Below are positions 1 to 11,623 of a stretch of DNA of 64,000 bases, one piece after another; within the stretch, counting starts at the first letter, position 1, and each line of letters starts with the position of its first letter. A model generated the notes under the pieces. It was not told the origin of the DNA, did not search any database, and saw only the letters and a list, made by a program, of their open reading frames with translations. Source of the stretch: Epichloe hybrida (Eukaryota > Ascomycota > Sordariomycetes > Hypocreales > Clavicipitaceae); contig JAFEKR010000018.1 in NCBI GenBank assembly GCA_019022495.1, positions 558,001-622,000 of the forward strand, read 5' to 3'. The position numbers were made by a program, and so were the translations under genes.

Positions 1-251
1 GGTGACCTGCGACAGGCCACCTCTGGCCAGGCTTTCCCTCAGTCCGTCTTCGACCACTGGCAGGTCTTGCCCGGTGGCTCCCCTCTTGACCCCACCTCCA
101 AGGTCGGAGGCATTGTCACCGATATGCGTAAGCGCAAGGGTATCAAGGTTGAAGTTCCGGGCGTTGAGAACGTAAGTCGACTGCATTTTCACTTTCCTGG
201 CTCACATCGAACATGTGCTAACTGCCTACACAGTACTATGACAAGCTGTAA
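1..251 (+). CDS. Translation elongation factor 2 (eEF2), 3' end only
   Basis: The window opens inside the last exons of eEF2, the ribosomal translocase GTPase of the cytosol. The frame beginning at base 1 reads the conserved C-terminal part of domain V ([20 protein letters not shown], then GGSPLDP and [16 protein letters not shown]), which is almost invariant in eukaryotes. Exon 1..171 ends at a GTAAGT donor. A 62-bp intron (172..233, branch-like GCTAACT, acceptor CACAG) precedes the final exon 234..251, which encodes YYDKL and TAA. That C-terminus is diagnostic of eEF2. The rest of the gene lies upstream of the window. Nothing looks broken in the part visible. Confidence 0.96.
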
Positions 252-1009
252 ATGGCTTTTCCAAACGCCGATAGAATCATGTGTCGTGCCAAGAGAATGG
301 GCACATCTCGTCAATAGGCTGCTAGCAAGGGTTTGGTCGGGGTGCTTTCCTCGCGGAACCCCAACCGTGGCAACTCCAACGGATATCGAAAGCGTAGGTA
401 GTCTACGGGCAAGCCGATCGAGGAAAAAAATTATAAACAAATAAAAAGCAACCGAATGCAAGGTTGAGGCTATAATCAAGGGAAGCAAGGTTCAGCTTTT
501 GATACATGTAGTTATGTCGTCTCGGATCAATTGAAAGTTTTAGAATGAACTGTGCTTTGGGTGACTCGCGTGATTCAATGTCTTTTTTGAGAATTCACAG
601 ACTATACTTGGTTTACAGGCACAAATACTCAAGTGAATGGAATCTGACAAGACAACAGATTTAGGGAGGGAATCATCGCACGACGCTGCTCCTAAAATAT
701 ACAGCATGGCACGACTCCCGATTAGGTAGGTCCCTTGCCTTGTCACGCGCCACGTCTATTATCCTTCCGCACAGATCAACCAATAGCATCCTGCCGACTG
801 TCTAGCTTCCAACCCAAGAGTCCCAAATTCGCCAACAGCTCAACCGCCGACTTTTTTTTTTTTTTCCAGTCCAAAGTCGACACAGCCGCGATTTTCTCGT
901 TCCCAAAAATCGAGCAGAATAACTATCCACTGAATGGTTTGAAAATCTTTCCCTCCTCAGCTCACGGAGAGCAGCACAGCGTACCTGCCTGCTTACGCGA
1001 CAAATCACC
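252..1009. other. Intergenic: eEF2 3' flank and promoter of the RNA-binding protein gene
   Basis: No convincing coding sequence on either strand. A run of T (about 851-865) followed by TTCC and pyrimidine-rich stretches resembles a fungal core promoter. The start codon of the next gene follows at 1010 with an AACC-like context. Confidence 0.6.
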
Positions 1010-3403
1010 ATGCTATTTTCCGAAGAAGATGCGCCGCTTTTGAAGGCCTGGATCGTGAAGCGCATTGAAAACACGTGGGTTTCCCAACCTCTCGTCTGGA
1101 TTTTCTCGAGAAATCACACTAATCGACATGATTGACTCGCAGGTCGGATGCCGACGCGGATGTCTTGGCAGAATACGTGATTGCCCTGCTGAGACACGAT
1201 GGGAACAAGGAGAGCGTGAGGACCTTGTGCGAGCAGGAAATCCCGGACTTTTTGACAGAGGGTTTGTGCTGCTCACATCTCTCTTGGTGCTCATAGTGCT
1301 CGTCGCTTTGTCGCCGAAAACTATCAAGGTTACTGATTGGCTTTAGATCCGAAACAGTTCCTCGATGATGTCTTTCGGGCGATTACCTATCGATCGTATA
1401 TGCCTGGTGCGCCGCCGCCGCCACCGAAGAAGGTTCGTGCTGGGCTCGCTGCTGCGTCTGCGAGTCCTGGGCCGTCACGGAAGCGACGAATCGATGAGAC
1501 GGGGGAACAAGATGAGGATCACGAGAAACATGGTGCTCATGGGAGGGCGTTGAAGCAGGCTAGACGGGGGCGGAGGGGCGGTCGAACAGAAGATAGACAG
1601 GGCCATGGGAATATTCAGAGTCAGGGTCATGGGAATATCCACAGTCAGTTTCATGGGCAGCAGTATCCCATGGGTATGATGATGCCGCCCTTCGATCCCA
1701 ATAATCCAATGGAGGCAATGATGAGGATGCAGGCCATGGGCATGCCGTTCCCAGGCATGGGAGACTCATCGGGATGGTTTGGGGCTGGAAGAGGAAGCGG
1801 AAAAGGTGGTGGGCAGAGGAGGAAGAGGTGCAGAGACTTTGATATGAAGGGCTATTGCTCGAGAGGGAGTACATGCGCTTACGATCATGGGGGCGGAGAA
1901 GTTTCAAATCAAGATGGTCAGTCGGTGGTCCAGGTGCTACTGCGCTTGGGGGATACTATGATGGTATTTTCTCCTAATTTTCTGGCCAAGCCGCTAACGC
2001 TCACATAGAATACGATCCCAGCAACGCCATGGTGTTGCCATTTCCTCCTCCTGATATGAACATGGACATGGGCCAAGGGCGTGGTCGCAAAGGAAGACAA
2101 CGAGGGGGCCGCAGAGGAGGCGCCCGTGCATCGTTCTCGGCCGAGGGCCCTGTGAGCGACCAGTCAAAGACAGCTATCGTTGTTGAAACATTCCCGAGGA
2201 TCACTTTGGCGAGGACCAAGTACGGGGCTTCTTCTCCCAGTTTGGACACATTCTCGATGTATCAATGCAGCCTTACAAACGCTTGGCCATTGTTAAATTC
2301 GACAACTGGTCATCGGCAAACGACGCCTATCGCTCCCCCAAAGTCATATTCGACAACAGGTTCGTCAAGGTGTTCTGGTACAAGGACGATAAGGAAAAGG
2401 AAAAGATGCTGCCGTCAATACCAAGTGGATCAGGCTCCAAGCCGGGCCTTGGCTCGGACGAAATGGATACGGTACCAGAGATGGACGTGGAAGAGTTCCA
2501 GCGGAAACAAAAAGAGGCACAGAAGCTATACCAGGAGCGCCAGGATAAAAGGACTGAGCTTCAGAAACAACGGGAACAGCTGGAAAAGCAACAACAGGAA
2601 TTGCTGGCCAAGCACCAAGCGGAGACGGAACGTTTACGGGCCAAGTTGGCAGAAAAGGATAGTGGCGCTGAAGCTTCGTCGGTTTCATCGTCTGGTGCCG
2701 ATATGCTTCGAGCCAAGCTTGCCGCTCTAGAGCAAGAGGCGAAGATGTTAGGAATTGATCCCGATGCTGTAGATCAAGCGGGCGAGTACCCTCCTCGAGG
2801 TGGACACTGGGGTCGCGGGGGCTTTCGAGGAGGCCATCGCGCAAGAGGGCTCGCACCAAGAGGACGGGGTTCTTTCAGAGGTCAAGCCGGTCGACATGCC
2901 GCGTATGCCCAGTTCTCCATCGACAACCGTCCCAAGAGGCTTGCTTTGACGGGCGTCGACTTCACCCCATCTGAAAAGGATGAGCAACTCCGACACTTTT
3001 TGCTGGTGCGTACACTCTTCCACCCACCCCCCACCGATTCTATGTCCCGTCCACACTACTAATAATGTCCTACCAGAATATGGGTGAATTCGAGTCCGTC
3101 ACCACGTCCCCCGTTGTGACGCACGTATCATTCCGAGATCGCAAGACGGCCGAAAAGGTCTACTTCAGCCTTCACGGGAAGGAACTGCCCGGTGTACAAG
3201 GCAAGCTGGACCTGGCATGGGTGAACAGCCCCCTCCCTCACGTCAACACGAAGACTTTGACGCAGGAGGAGAATGGAGCCGCCGGCGGCGACGCCATGGC
3301 AGGTATGGACGATGAAAGAGAGGGCACGGACGCTGCCGCGGAGGAGAGCAGGGCGGTGAATATGGATTATGAGGCTGGCGATGATTACGGATGGGAGGGG
3401 TGA
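1010..3403 (+). CDS. RBM26/27-like RNA-binding protein (PWI-like, CCCH finger, two RRMs); reading frame broken twice as sequenced
   Basis: Probable orthologue of the metazoan RBM26/27 and fission-yeast Rmn1 family, nuclear proteins linked to RNA surveillance and poly(A) RNA decay. Inferred exons: 1010..1074, 1143..1261, 1347..1963, 2009..3005 and 3077..3403, all with GT-AG borders. Order of domains: N-terminal PWI-like helix bundle (MLFSEEDAPLLKAW), proline and Gln/His/Met-rich linker, CCCH zinc finger near 1830-1890 (CRDFDMKGYC then C-x5-C-x3-H), RRM1 (VRGFFSQFGHILDVSMQPYK) at about 2190-2390, a long Glu/Gln coiled coil, an RGG-rich segment (HWGRGGFRGG), and RRM2 spanning the last intron. 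The frame shifts by one missing base between about 1890 and 1920, and again at about 2185 inside the first RRM strand (VVE/NIPED). Both could be assembly undercalls or true loss. Family assignment is firm; integrity is not. Confidence 0.85.
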
Positions 3404-4398
3404 GTTGGCGCTGTAAGATGAGATGCGTGTGTACAACAGCATTGCAAAAAAGACGCCTTTTTGGGCGACAACCGAACCCTTGCCCTTGTGATGGATGGCA
3501 CGACGTTTCAGATTTCCCCATCCTGCACAGCGTGCATGTCCACGGCGGTCGGTGGTGTCCCCGATTCGTAAAGGCGAACATGATGAGCGGACAATAATGA
3601 AGAGGAGAGGAGAGGGGCAGCAGTGTTCGTTCAGCTTGGCCGAGGCAATTGGCATCCTGGAAAACACGTCACTATCCTATTTACACTGTTTGTTGCATCT
3701 TCAAGGGACCCTTTGAGTTCGCTTCTATCGACAGCCCATGCCTCGCTTATTTTCAAGGTCCTCCAGTCCCACATCCAACCCCAGATTCCGCGGCTCATCA
3801 TCCTCTCTGCTTGTCTAGACACCTCTGGCTGTGCAAAGGCGGGGTATCGTTGAGATTTATGTGTATATACGCTATGCATTCATGATGCGGGAAAAAAGAA
3901 GAAGAAGAAGATAATAATAACCATGCAAAAAAAGTTCAAAGGCCCCCCTCCCCTCCCCTTTGCTTCAATCGTCGTGGCGCGTTGTACTGTTCAAGGACCG
4001 TTGTCGCTTCTCCGTTTCCCCATTTCAGAACCAAAACCAAAACGTCCTTCTCACATGGAACACCCCGTGTCATTGCGTCTGTGTAGCTTTTTGTTGAAAA
4101 AGTCACGCCTTTGCCCCCCGCCTGTTTGCCGTGATTTTTGGTGTTTAAACGCCGTTTCGTCATGCATGTTGCTCGAGCCGTAAATGAGTTGGCAATGAAA
4201 AAAAAAAAATAAGAAAACACACAGAGGAAAAGAAGGACGCGTTGGGAGTTACAACGCGACTAGATCGACGAAACGTCGGTTGAATAATTGTACGTCTCGG
4301 TTGGCTGCAACCGCTGCCAATGCAAAGCCGTCCTGGTGGAGCAGGAAAGCCCGATCAAAAGAAATAATTGAAAGATATGACTAGAGGATGGTTCCGGG
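3404..4398. other. Intergenic between convergent genes
   Basis: Convergent 3' flanks of the RNA-binding protein gene and the reductase gene. Contains short purine and A runs (about 3893-3918 and 4198-4210) but no ORF with domain character. Most of it is probably 3' UTR. Confidence 0.5.
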
Positions 4399-6261
4399 TT
4401 ACGACGTGGAGACAGGTTCGTCGAGCCCCTTGACTTCGAGGCCCTCGAAGAGATCAAAAATGGTCTCGTTCTCGTGGAAGTCATTGTTGACTGTGTGCCG
4501 TTAGCTTCATGTCCGTCCGCGCAGTGATCCCACGGGTCTATGCGTGGTTAGTGATTGCTTACCGACGTTGATGAGATACCACTCATTCATCACTTGATCA
4601 AGCAAAACACGGCTGACCGAGTTGGACTCGAAGCAGTGGGCCCAGTCGAATCCCAGTCTGAACGCCTCGTCTCTCCAGGCTAGGAAACTGACGCTCTCAA
4701 CAATAGTGGGCTGGACGATTTCCTTGCCAGGGAAGACACCCCAGGTTACGGCATTGGGTCCGTCCGATGGAGCGTTAGTCTTGAGTTCGCCGTCCTTTGT
4801 GACCGCATAGTAAGTCAGAGTAGGCTTAGACTCGATTCGCTTGACCATCTGGGTGAAAATTGAAGCGGGTACGAGCAACTCCAGGTATGCCTTTTGGTAG
4901 ACATAACCATTGGAAGGGCCCCATCCGTGAACCGGGTGAGACGACTTGACGCCGTCGACTGCAGGCTGCGAGTTGATCGTCAGAAGACCGCGTTTGTTGA
5001 GGGCAATGAGTCTGTCTTTGATGGCGTCGGCTTCGCTGGTGAGGGGCGCTTCACTCCAGGGGAGACAGTCGATCTCCTGGTTCAGATAGCGCACAAAGAT
5101 ATCGGCAATTTCCTGCACCGTCGTCGGCTCACCCCATTTTTTGCGGTTCGCCTCGTTGGTGCCCGTCAAACCGATGCCATAAGCATCCAGCTCACCAAAG
5201 GCGGGGGATCGAGAGTCGCCCCATCGACCGTTGGGGAACTCATCCCAGTCCTGGGTGCGCAAGACGTACGACTTATTGCGGTTACGCCAGAAGATGGGTC
5301 GAACGTCTTCGTCTCGTCGACCCAGGGCCTTGGACTGCTTCCACGGCAGGGCATGCTGCAGGGGCCGCTCGGCACATGGTGCCCAGTGTAGCTCCTCCAA
5401 AACCATGCGTGTGGCCTGAGCCAAGTTCATGGTGTAGAAGTGCAGGTGGTGAATACCGTTGGCGAGGAGCTTGCGGCACATTTCCGCCACCAGAGTCATG
5501 CCGATCTCACGGACGGCCACATCGTCGTTCTTGACGGGTTCCAGAGCGGCCATCCAGGCCTCGGGAACCTTGCACTGCATGTGCTTGGCTCTCCGCATAA
5601 AACTGGCATAGGTGGCAATGGGCATGATTCCAGGAAGGATGGGAATCGCGATGCCGCGCTCACGGACTTTACCAACCCAGCGAATAAAGTTTTCGGCGTC
5701 GTAGAACATTTGCGTCACGATGAATGAGGCACCCATGTCGACCTTTTCCTTCAAATGATCCAGCAATTGGTCCTCGTCCTTGTTGTCGTCGCATCCCTCG
5801 GGATAGCCAGCAACACCAATGTCAAAGTGGTCTCCGTAGGTAGCCCGAATGTGCTTGACCAAGTCTCGGGCGTACTGGAAGCCGCCTTCGGTAGCAGTCC
5901 ACTTTTCTTGTGCTCGGGGAGGGTCGCCGCGCAGGGCGAGGATGTTTGTGCACCCGGCTTTGTAGGCTCTCTGGAGAGCATCGTTGACCTTTTCCATGGC
6001 CATGTCGGTGCAAGTCAGGTGCATACACGTCTCGAGGCCATAGACGGACTGAGCCTGGAGCACCATCTCGCAAGTAAGCTCGGCGATTCGGCCGCCAGCG
6101 CCCCAGGTGATGTCGATGAACTTGGGGCCGAGATTGTACATGCGGTCGATACGTTCGTACAGATTCTGCACACCCTGTGCCGTTTTGGGAGGGAAGTATT
6201 CGAAGGAGAAGGACGGCTGACCATCCTTCTCCGCCTCGAGTAGCATATCCTTGATGTGCAT
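4399..6261 (-). CDS. met13: Methylenetetrahydrofolate reductase (Met13 type)
   Basis: Reduces 5,10-methylene-THF to 5-methyl-THF in the cytosol with NAD(P)H and FAD, supplying the methyl group for methionine synthesis. Exons complement(4563..6261) and complement(4399..4490); the intron 4491..4562 has a GTAAGC donor and CACAG acceptor. Product 596 aa, against about 600 aa for yeast Met13. Visible motifs are SFEYFPPK (residues about 19-26, containing the catalytic Glu), FIDITWGAGG, CMHLTCTD and LALRGDPP in the N-terminal TIM barrel. The C-terminal half is the S-adenosylmethionine-responsive regulatory domain, ending in NVVNNDFHENETIFDLF. The wording TAQGVQNLYERIDRMY is closer to Met13 than Met12. 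The start at MHIKD was chosen because the upstream in-frame extension has no family similarity. No defects seen. Confidence 0.95.
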
Positions 6262-6898
6262 CTTGGCGGTTGTTGGTGAGAATGGCGAGGTTTCAGTGTC
6301 TCTGGAAGTGGTCAATGACAGCTGGGAGTTTTGGGCACAGCGTTTCGGCCGACTTTTGATGCGGAAATGACACGATTTGGACAGATCCGAGGTGTTTCGC
6401 AGGCCATCAGACGGACCAGAGCCCCCGGTTACAACCAGTGTCAACCACGTCAACCACGCACCAAATCTGGCAGCGAGAGGGAATTGAGTCGCCCAGTCAG
6501 CCGGCGACGGGAGGGTATGCAGGCACAAATGAAGCAACGGATGGATGCAGGTATGCTACCGGCGATGGTGCTGAGGAAATGCCCTGGCGAGTAGGGTCAG
6601 GAGTAATAACAAATACAGGTTGGAAGAAAGTGAAGCTTTAAAAAGGTCAACTGAGCGAGAACGGGGTTCATGGTACCCCAGGTGGGGGAGGTCCCAGGTG
6701 GGGTTGGTTGGGTGGTTCCAAGTCGTGGTTAAGACGGCCAGCTGGCAGAGAGAGGACCGGAACGCTGCTCCACTCAAACCTGTTGCAATGGCCGACGGCG
6801 GAACGAGGCAGTGACAGACAAGACAGCACTTTCCATTTGAGGCCACACAATGAATGAATGAATGGGACAACAAGACTTGGCGGTGGACGTGCATGCAG

Positions 6899-6948
6899 GC
6901 CGGACTGCGGACTGCGGACTGCGGACTGCGGACTGCGGACTGCGGACG
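6899..6948. repeat. Heptanucleotide minisatellite (GGACTGC)n
   Basis: About seven perfect tandem copies of the 7-bp unit GGACTGC between the reductase and transporter genes. It does not overlap a supported coding region. The unit is not a multiple of three, consistent with its non-coding position. Confidence 0.9.
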
Positions 6949-7248
6949 TGATATTATTCCATGTGCATGTCCAATTGACTGCTAAGGTAATATGGCTCTA
7001 TCCCTACGATACTTGTATTTTTTTTTTCAATTGCCCCGCCATTCACTAACTGAACCCGTCTCTGGACTACTCCAACGCAAACTTGCATCTGATTGGCAGG
7101 TCGTATTCGTGTTTCATGTTGGTCGGCTTTCGAGAGGCAACTGCCGGCGGGAGCTCCTTCCCCTGTTCGCTTTCCATCAACTTGTCCAATGACACTGCAG
7201 TGGATACTACTGCAGAGTGCCTGGCCAACCATGATGCCAACGGTTGAG

Positions 7249-7300
7249 TCGAGCCGTTGAGCCTTTGAGCCTTTGAGCCTTTGAGCCTTTGAGCCTTTGC
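7249..7300. repeat. Nonanucleotide minisatellite (GAGCCTTTG)n
   Basis: Five to six near-perfect copies of the 9-bp unit GAGCCTTTG, the first carrying GAGCCGTTG. It lies just beyond the 3' end of the Jen1-like transporter gene, so it probably falls in that transcript's 3' UTR or flank. Confidence 0.9.
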
Positions 7301-7345
7301 TTCCAACTTCTTCACCGGCTGCATCTGACCGGCGCCATTCCAGTG

Positions 7346-8970
7346 TTACACAGACCCTGTCTCCATGAATTCATTCTCCGAGTTGGATCCCGATCGAGAT
7401 CCCTTTCTCGTCTCGCTGCTTTCTGTAGCTTCGTCCGCGTCCAGCCCAAATTCGCGCCCCTTGTTTTCGGGCCCAACAAATGTCGTCACGATGACCAAGG
7501 CAATAGCAGCGCCAAGAAACGCACATATCACCAGCCCATAGTCATATCGCTTCTGCCCGGCCGGGCTTCGAGGCAGCGGGAAGTAGTTCTCTCCTATCTC
7601 GGATTGGATCGTCGCTGAGCCACTGGATGCCATGGTGCCTAACTGATACGCTGTCCCGACCACAATGGAGCGAATGTCTGCCGGAGACAGCTCCATGAGA
7701 TGGCTTGGAAGCACTCCAAAGGCTCCCTGTACGGCAAACTGCAGGAGGAAGGCTGCTGCCGCCACAGCCGGTGTTTGCACTCTTGTGTATGGATAAAGCA
7801 CCGACGCAGCCACGGCACAGGATGTGATGATGGCCAGGCGTCGTCCGAAAATGTCGGACAAGTTGCCTACGCAGATGGCCCCGAGGAATCCTCCAACATT
7901 GGCCACTACTTGCGTAGCCGTCAACTGGTTCGGAGTGAACTCGAACTCCTCGCTGAGCATTGTCGGATACAGATCCAGGGCACCATGGGACTATTTTCGA
8001 GTGTCAGGTTTTTTATCAATCCATGCACGCAGCGTATTTTCAGTCCAGGTCATTCATGACTCACAATGAATTGAAACCCACTCATCAGGAACACCATGTA
8101 GACAATCGTGATCCAGTACCCTTTGACTGCGATCCACGTCGTATGGGCAAAGCTGGCCGCCGCAGTTTCCGACGTCTTGGACGCCAGCTGGCGCTCCCGG
8201 AAAGCTCTCGTTTCGGGTAGCATGAATCTCCATAGAATGATCAAGGCAGGAGGGCAAGCACTGAACCAAAACAGCGGTCTCCAGCCATGTTCGGTTGTGT
8301 CAACCATCGCCCGAGACATCACCGTGGCAAAAAGATAGCCTAGCGAGTAGCCAGACTGAAACAGGCCAGACATGATGCCGCGGGAGGGATTAGGGCAATC
8401 TTCCAAGGCTGTTGCCACGCTGTTGCCGTATATTCCGCCCATGGCCACGCCGAAAAACGCCCGACAAATTAAGAATTCCTCAAAAGTCTCGCAGAACCCC
8501 GTTGCAAGCTCCAGGACAATCAGCATCAAGTTGTTGATTATGAAAGGCCATCGGCGGCCGTATCGATCTGACAGGTAGCCAAAGAGCAAGGAACCGATCG
8601 GCCGGAACATGAGGGTCAGAAAGATGCCCCAGGTGATATCTGAATCTGTCTTGTTGAAATCTCTTGCCAGGTATGGGAGAGTCAAGCTGACAGTGAAGAA
8701 ATCAAATGAATCTATTATCCAGCCGCTCCAGGCGCACTATCACACTCTCAGTCAGCTCAAGAAAAAGACTGCCTGCCCACACGACACATGGACATGTCAT
8801 GAACGACTTACCCCGAAAAAGTTCCATTGCTCCTTGGTCAGCAGTCGCATGGCCTTGATCGGATTGGCAGCCTTGTCCATCGGGGGCTTCAAAGACGTAA
8901 TCCGCGATACCAAATATTCTCGAAACCCCACGCCATTTGTATTGCAGGCATCTCCATTGCCTTTTGCCAT
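7346..8970 (-). CDS. Jen1-like monocarboxylate/proton symporter (MFS) with variant signature motif
   Basis: Plasma-membrane major-facilitator carrier related to Jen1 (lactate, pyruvate and acetate uptake). Exons complement(8812..8970), complement(8065..8736) and complement(7346..7990); introns 8737..8811 (GTAAGT) and 7991..8064 (GTGAGT), both phase 0. Product 491 aa. Family landmarks: KEQWNFFGCAWSGW then DSFDFFTVSLTLPYLARDF at the first membrane segment, GYLSDRYGRRWPF (MFS loop 2-3), RAFFGVAMGGIYGN and NLSDIFGRR. The Jen1 signature N-x-x-[ST]-H-x-[ST]-Q-D-x3-T is read here as QFISHGALDLYPT (residues about 275-287): His, Asp and the final Thr are kept, but Asn became Gln, Ser became Ala and Gln became Leu. 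The N-terminus is shorter than yeast Jen1. Substrate may therefore differ from lactate or pyruvate. Confidence 0.9.
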
Positions 8971-10216
8971 TTTCTCCCCCTCGCTTTTTCTGAGGGTCTA
9001 GAATTTCGACCTGGGATTGACGTCGCAATTGCTTCTTGAAACGAAAACAAGCGAGCCAAGTTGCAAGAAGGGGGGGAGTCTTGCGATCCCATTTTTTGGC
9101 GCATTACTGCAAGTTAAGGCATTTATATTCTTCATCAATTCTTTTCGAGTGCAAGGGCTTCTTGCACTCAGACGTCGTCTTAAGCGTGCAAGCCTTCCCT
9201 TACCGGGCTTGTCGCTTGGTCCCTGAACCGGCCCCACGGCAATGTCAAAGCGGTTTCAAGGAGACCCGGAGATCGGAGAGCCTCAATAAGCCAGTCTTTA
9301 CTGGGCAATCAATTCATTGACTGTTTTCAAGGTTCGATGCAGTTGGGGCCCATCGCAATGGAGACTAATCCGGCTGGGTCGGCATCACTGGAGCGAGATC
9401 AGACGGATGGCAAGATTGCACAACGTCAATGTCACATTGTTTCCTCCCGGGTTGTTTCGATTCGGCCAGCAATCTGGCGACTGTGCACCACATTAATTTT
9501 TTTTTTTTTTTTTTGGCCTAGTTGTTGCGTTGAGGCGGAACAATGCACAGGTCTGGATGAGTGTCACGGTCCCTTGAATAGTGGGTGATGAGATATCAGA
9601 ACTTGCCACGCCGCGAAGCAGTTGATCGGAGTGTCGCGACCCCTTGTGTCAAGGGCGACAGAGAAATTAAGCTCCACAACTGACCTCTTCAAGTCGATCC
9701 GCTACACGCGCCAGTTCTTGGACGGGCATAAGATAGCTGTTGGGGAAGCTGGCCTCGATGATGAGAGTGACGTGCCATGTACGAGGTGAGAGGGGCCACG
9801 AAGACGTAGAATGAACTGGTCAAGCGGTTGTAGGCTTCCTGCCGGAACTAAACCCTAAACCCTCACACCTTTGCATGGAGTCCTTGGTCGCTCTTAATCG
9901 CCGGCCACTTGGCGTCTCACTGTCCGGATGATGGGGATGCACCACGGAGAACTTGCAAGATCAGGACGTGGGCCGATTGAGCGACATCTAGGCACCAAAT
10001 TCAATGTTGAGACAATGATTTCGGCAAGTTCCGCGCCACGAGTCGATTTGTTGTTCAAGAGATTCCGATACGGAAAGCGCAAACCAAGCCATGCCAAAAC
10101 GCGGCATGATACAATTGCTTCGTGCCGACTTGACACTTTTTTTTTTTCTCCCCTCTCCCAAACCAAAGTCCTTAACAGCTTCTTCAGCAGCTTTAAATGA
10201 CACACCACGGGTCATC
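8971..10216. other. Intergenic: divergent promoters of the transporter and the next gene
   Basis: Divergent spacing between the minus-strand transporter (start 8970) and the plus-strand gene at 10217. Holds a 17-bp T run near 9498 and a T run at about 10138-10148. No gene supported. The T run close to 10217 suits a fungal core promoter. Confidence 0.5.
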
Positions 10217-11623
10217 ATGGCAAATACACTTAGTCTCACTGCCGAGCACGGCACCTACCTGCAAGGTCTTCACCACAACTCCGTGAGAGGCATCAACGTC
10301 CCTTCTTCTTTTTCTTCTTCTCCTTCTCCTTCTTCCTCTCCTCAAAAGCATCATGGCCATACTCGCTCCACTCTATTGCCTTCTGCGCGACTTTCAGACG
10401 AAAAGGAGAATGCGACAGAGGGAGAAGATTTCTCCTCCTCGGCGGCGCCAGTTCTGGATGAAAATGGACAAGACGCATGGTCGGAGTAGAACCCGGCCGA
10501 CGCCAACATTTGGACTTCAACATGGGCGGCCGAGGAATTGTCGTCGGACGCGTTCAAATGGCCCGCCGTGCCACCAGCATGCCATACGGCCCCCGAGACA
10601 CCCGACTTTCTCACGCGCATTGAGCAGGTATTGCGTATTGACGACGATGGCGGCTTGGCGGCTGCTCTTCCTTGCAAGACGGGACCCGTTCGAAGTTCGT
10701 CGTCGGCGTATCCGTCGGCTGGGCACAATACGCCTAGGGTTCAGTCCCCTGTCTCGGAGTACCGCCTAGGGAACCGGCTCAGCTTTTCTGGGCTGTCGAA
10801 ATTTGGCCGCGCCAACGATGATTTGTCCAACCTGAGGTCGAACTCGCCTGCTTCTGCCTGCTCCGAAACCGGAAGAGAGGACGTGGCCGACACAAGTCAT
10901 CATGAACTAGTTGCCGATACGGCGGCGGCCATCACGGAATGGCAGGATGCGGGCGAGCCGCTCAGAAAGGTCACGTACAACAATTACGCGCTCGCGGATA
11001 GCTCAGAGCTGTTTCCATCGGATTCGCTTTCGCAGCAGCAGCAGGAGCAGGAGCGGGAAGATGACTTTTCACTGTCGCCATCCACTCCCCCTTCTCCTGC
11101 GATGGATCCCACAGCAGCATCTTGTTGCACATCGAGTCACGACTCGGATGCGTTGAACAACCTGGGCCACCAATATGACGGCACACTCGACGCACGTCGC
11201 AACGGGAGCCCTGAAGTCAAACACCGACCCGGGCCTGCTTTGGACGGCTCCTCGCGCCCCTTTCAGCCGTCCAAACGCAAGGCTTCGACGTTTTCCCTGC
11301 GCAGCCTGACACGGTCCTTGACCAAACGTCGACGGTTGGCCGCCATCCGCCAATGGGCCAGCCGAGTCTACCACACGAGCAGCCGTCGTCTCGCAGAGGC
11401 GTATCATAGGTTCAAGAAGCAGCACCAACGGGGGCGTCCAGGGGCCAACGGGCCGTGGGATCATGGTCATCCGGCGCGGGGAGAAGGTGCCGCGCAGACG
11501 CAGAATCGTGAGCCGAAAGGCAGCAATGCCGTGTTTGAATTCGAGAGGCAGCGTCGGAGCGAGGACTGGTGGAAGGATGGCGTAAGTCGGTACCGAGCGC
11601 CCTCGGGCATGTTTGCGAAGTGA
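10217..11623 (+). CDS. Conserved fungal protein of unknown function, interrupted by an in-frame TAG
   Basis: A single frame of 469 codons runs from ATG 10217 to TGA 11621-11623, with one TAG at 10487-10489. Codons on both sides stay in the same frame and read as continuous protein (AWSE, stop, NPADANIWTSTW, then FKWPAVPP). The downstream part has no ATG for about 600 bases, so it cannot be a separate gene of normal form. The first part is Ser/Pro rich and disordered. The C-terminal part is basic (KRKASTFSLRSLTRSLTKRR) and ends with EDWWKDGVSRYRAPSGMF, the most conserved-looking segment. I do not recognise a function. The only GT-AG segment that would remove the stop (10451..10489, 39 bp, GTTCTG donor, no branch site) is too short and weak to trust. 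A nonsense allele or a base-call error is more likely. Confidence 0.6.

Larger units (their letters stand above)
6262..7345. other. Intergenic: reductase promoter and transporter 3' flank
   Basis: Contains two short minisatellites (listed separately) and a T run near 7018-7027. No supported gene. The reductase promoter is the segment just above 6262. Confidence 0.5.

Noticed and set aside
9849..9864. Telomere-like AACCCTAAACCCT
   Set aside because: Only two copies of the hexamer-like unit, within ordinary intergenic DNA; too short to call an interstitial telomere.
10451..10489. 39-bp intron removing the in-frame TAG
   Set aside because: Too short, GTTCTG donor and no branch site; kept only as a remote alternative.
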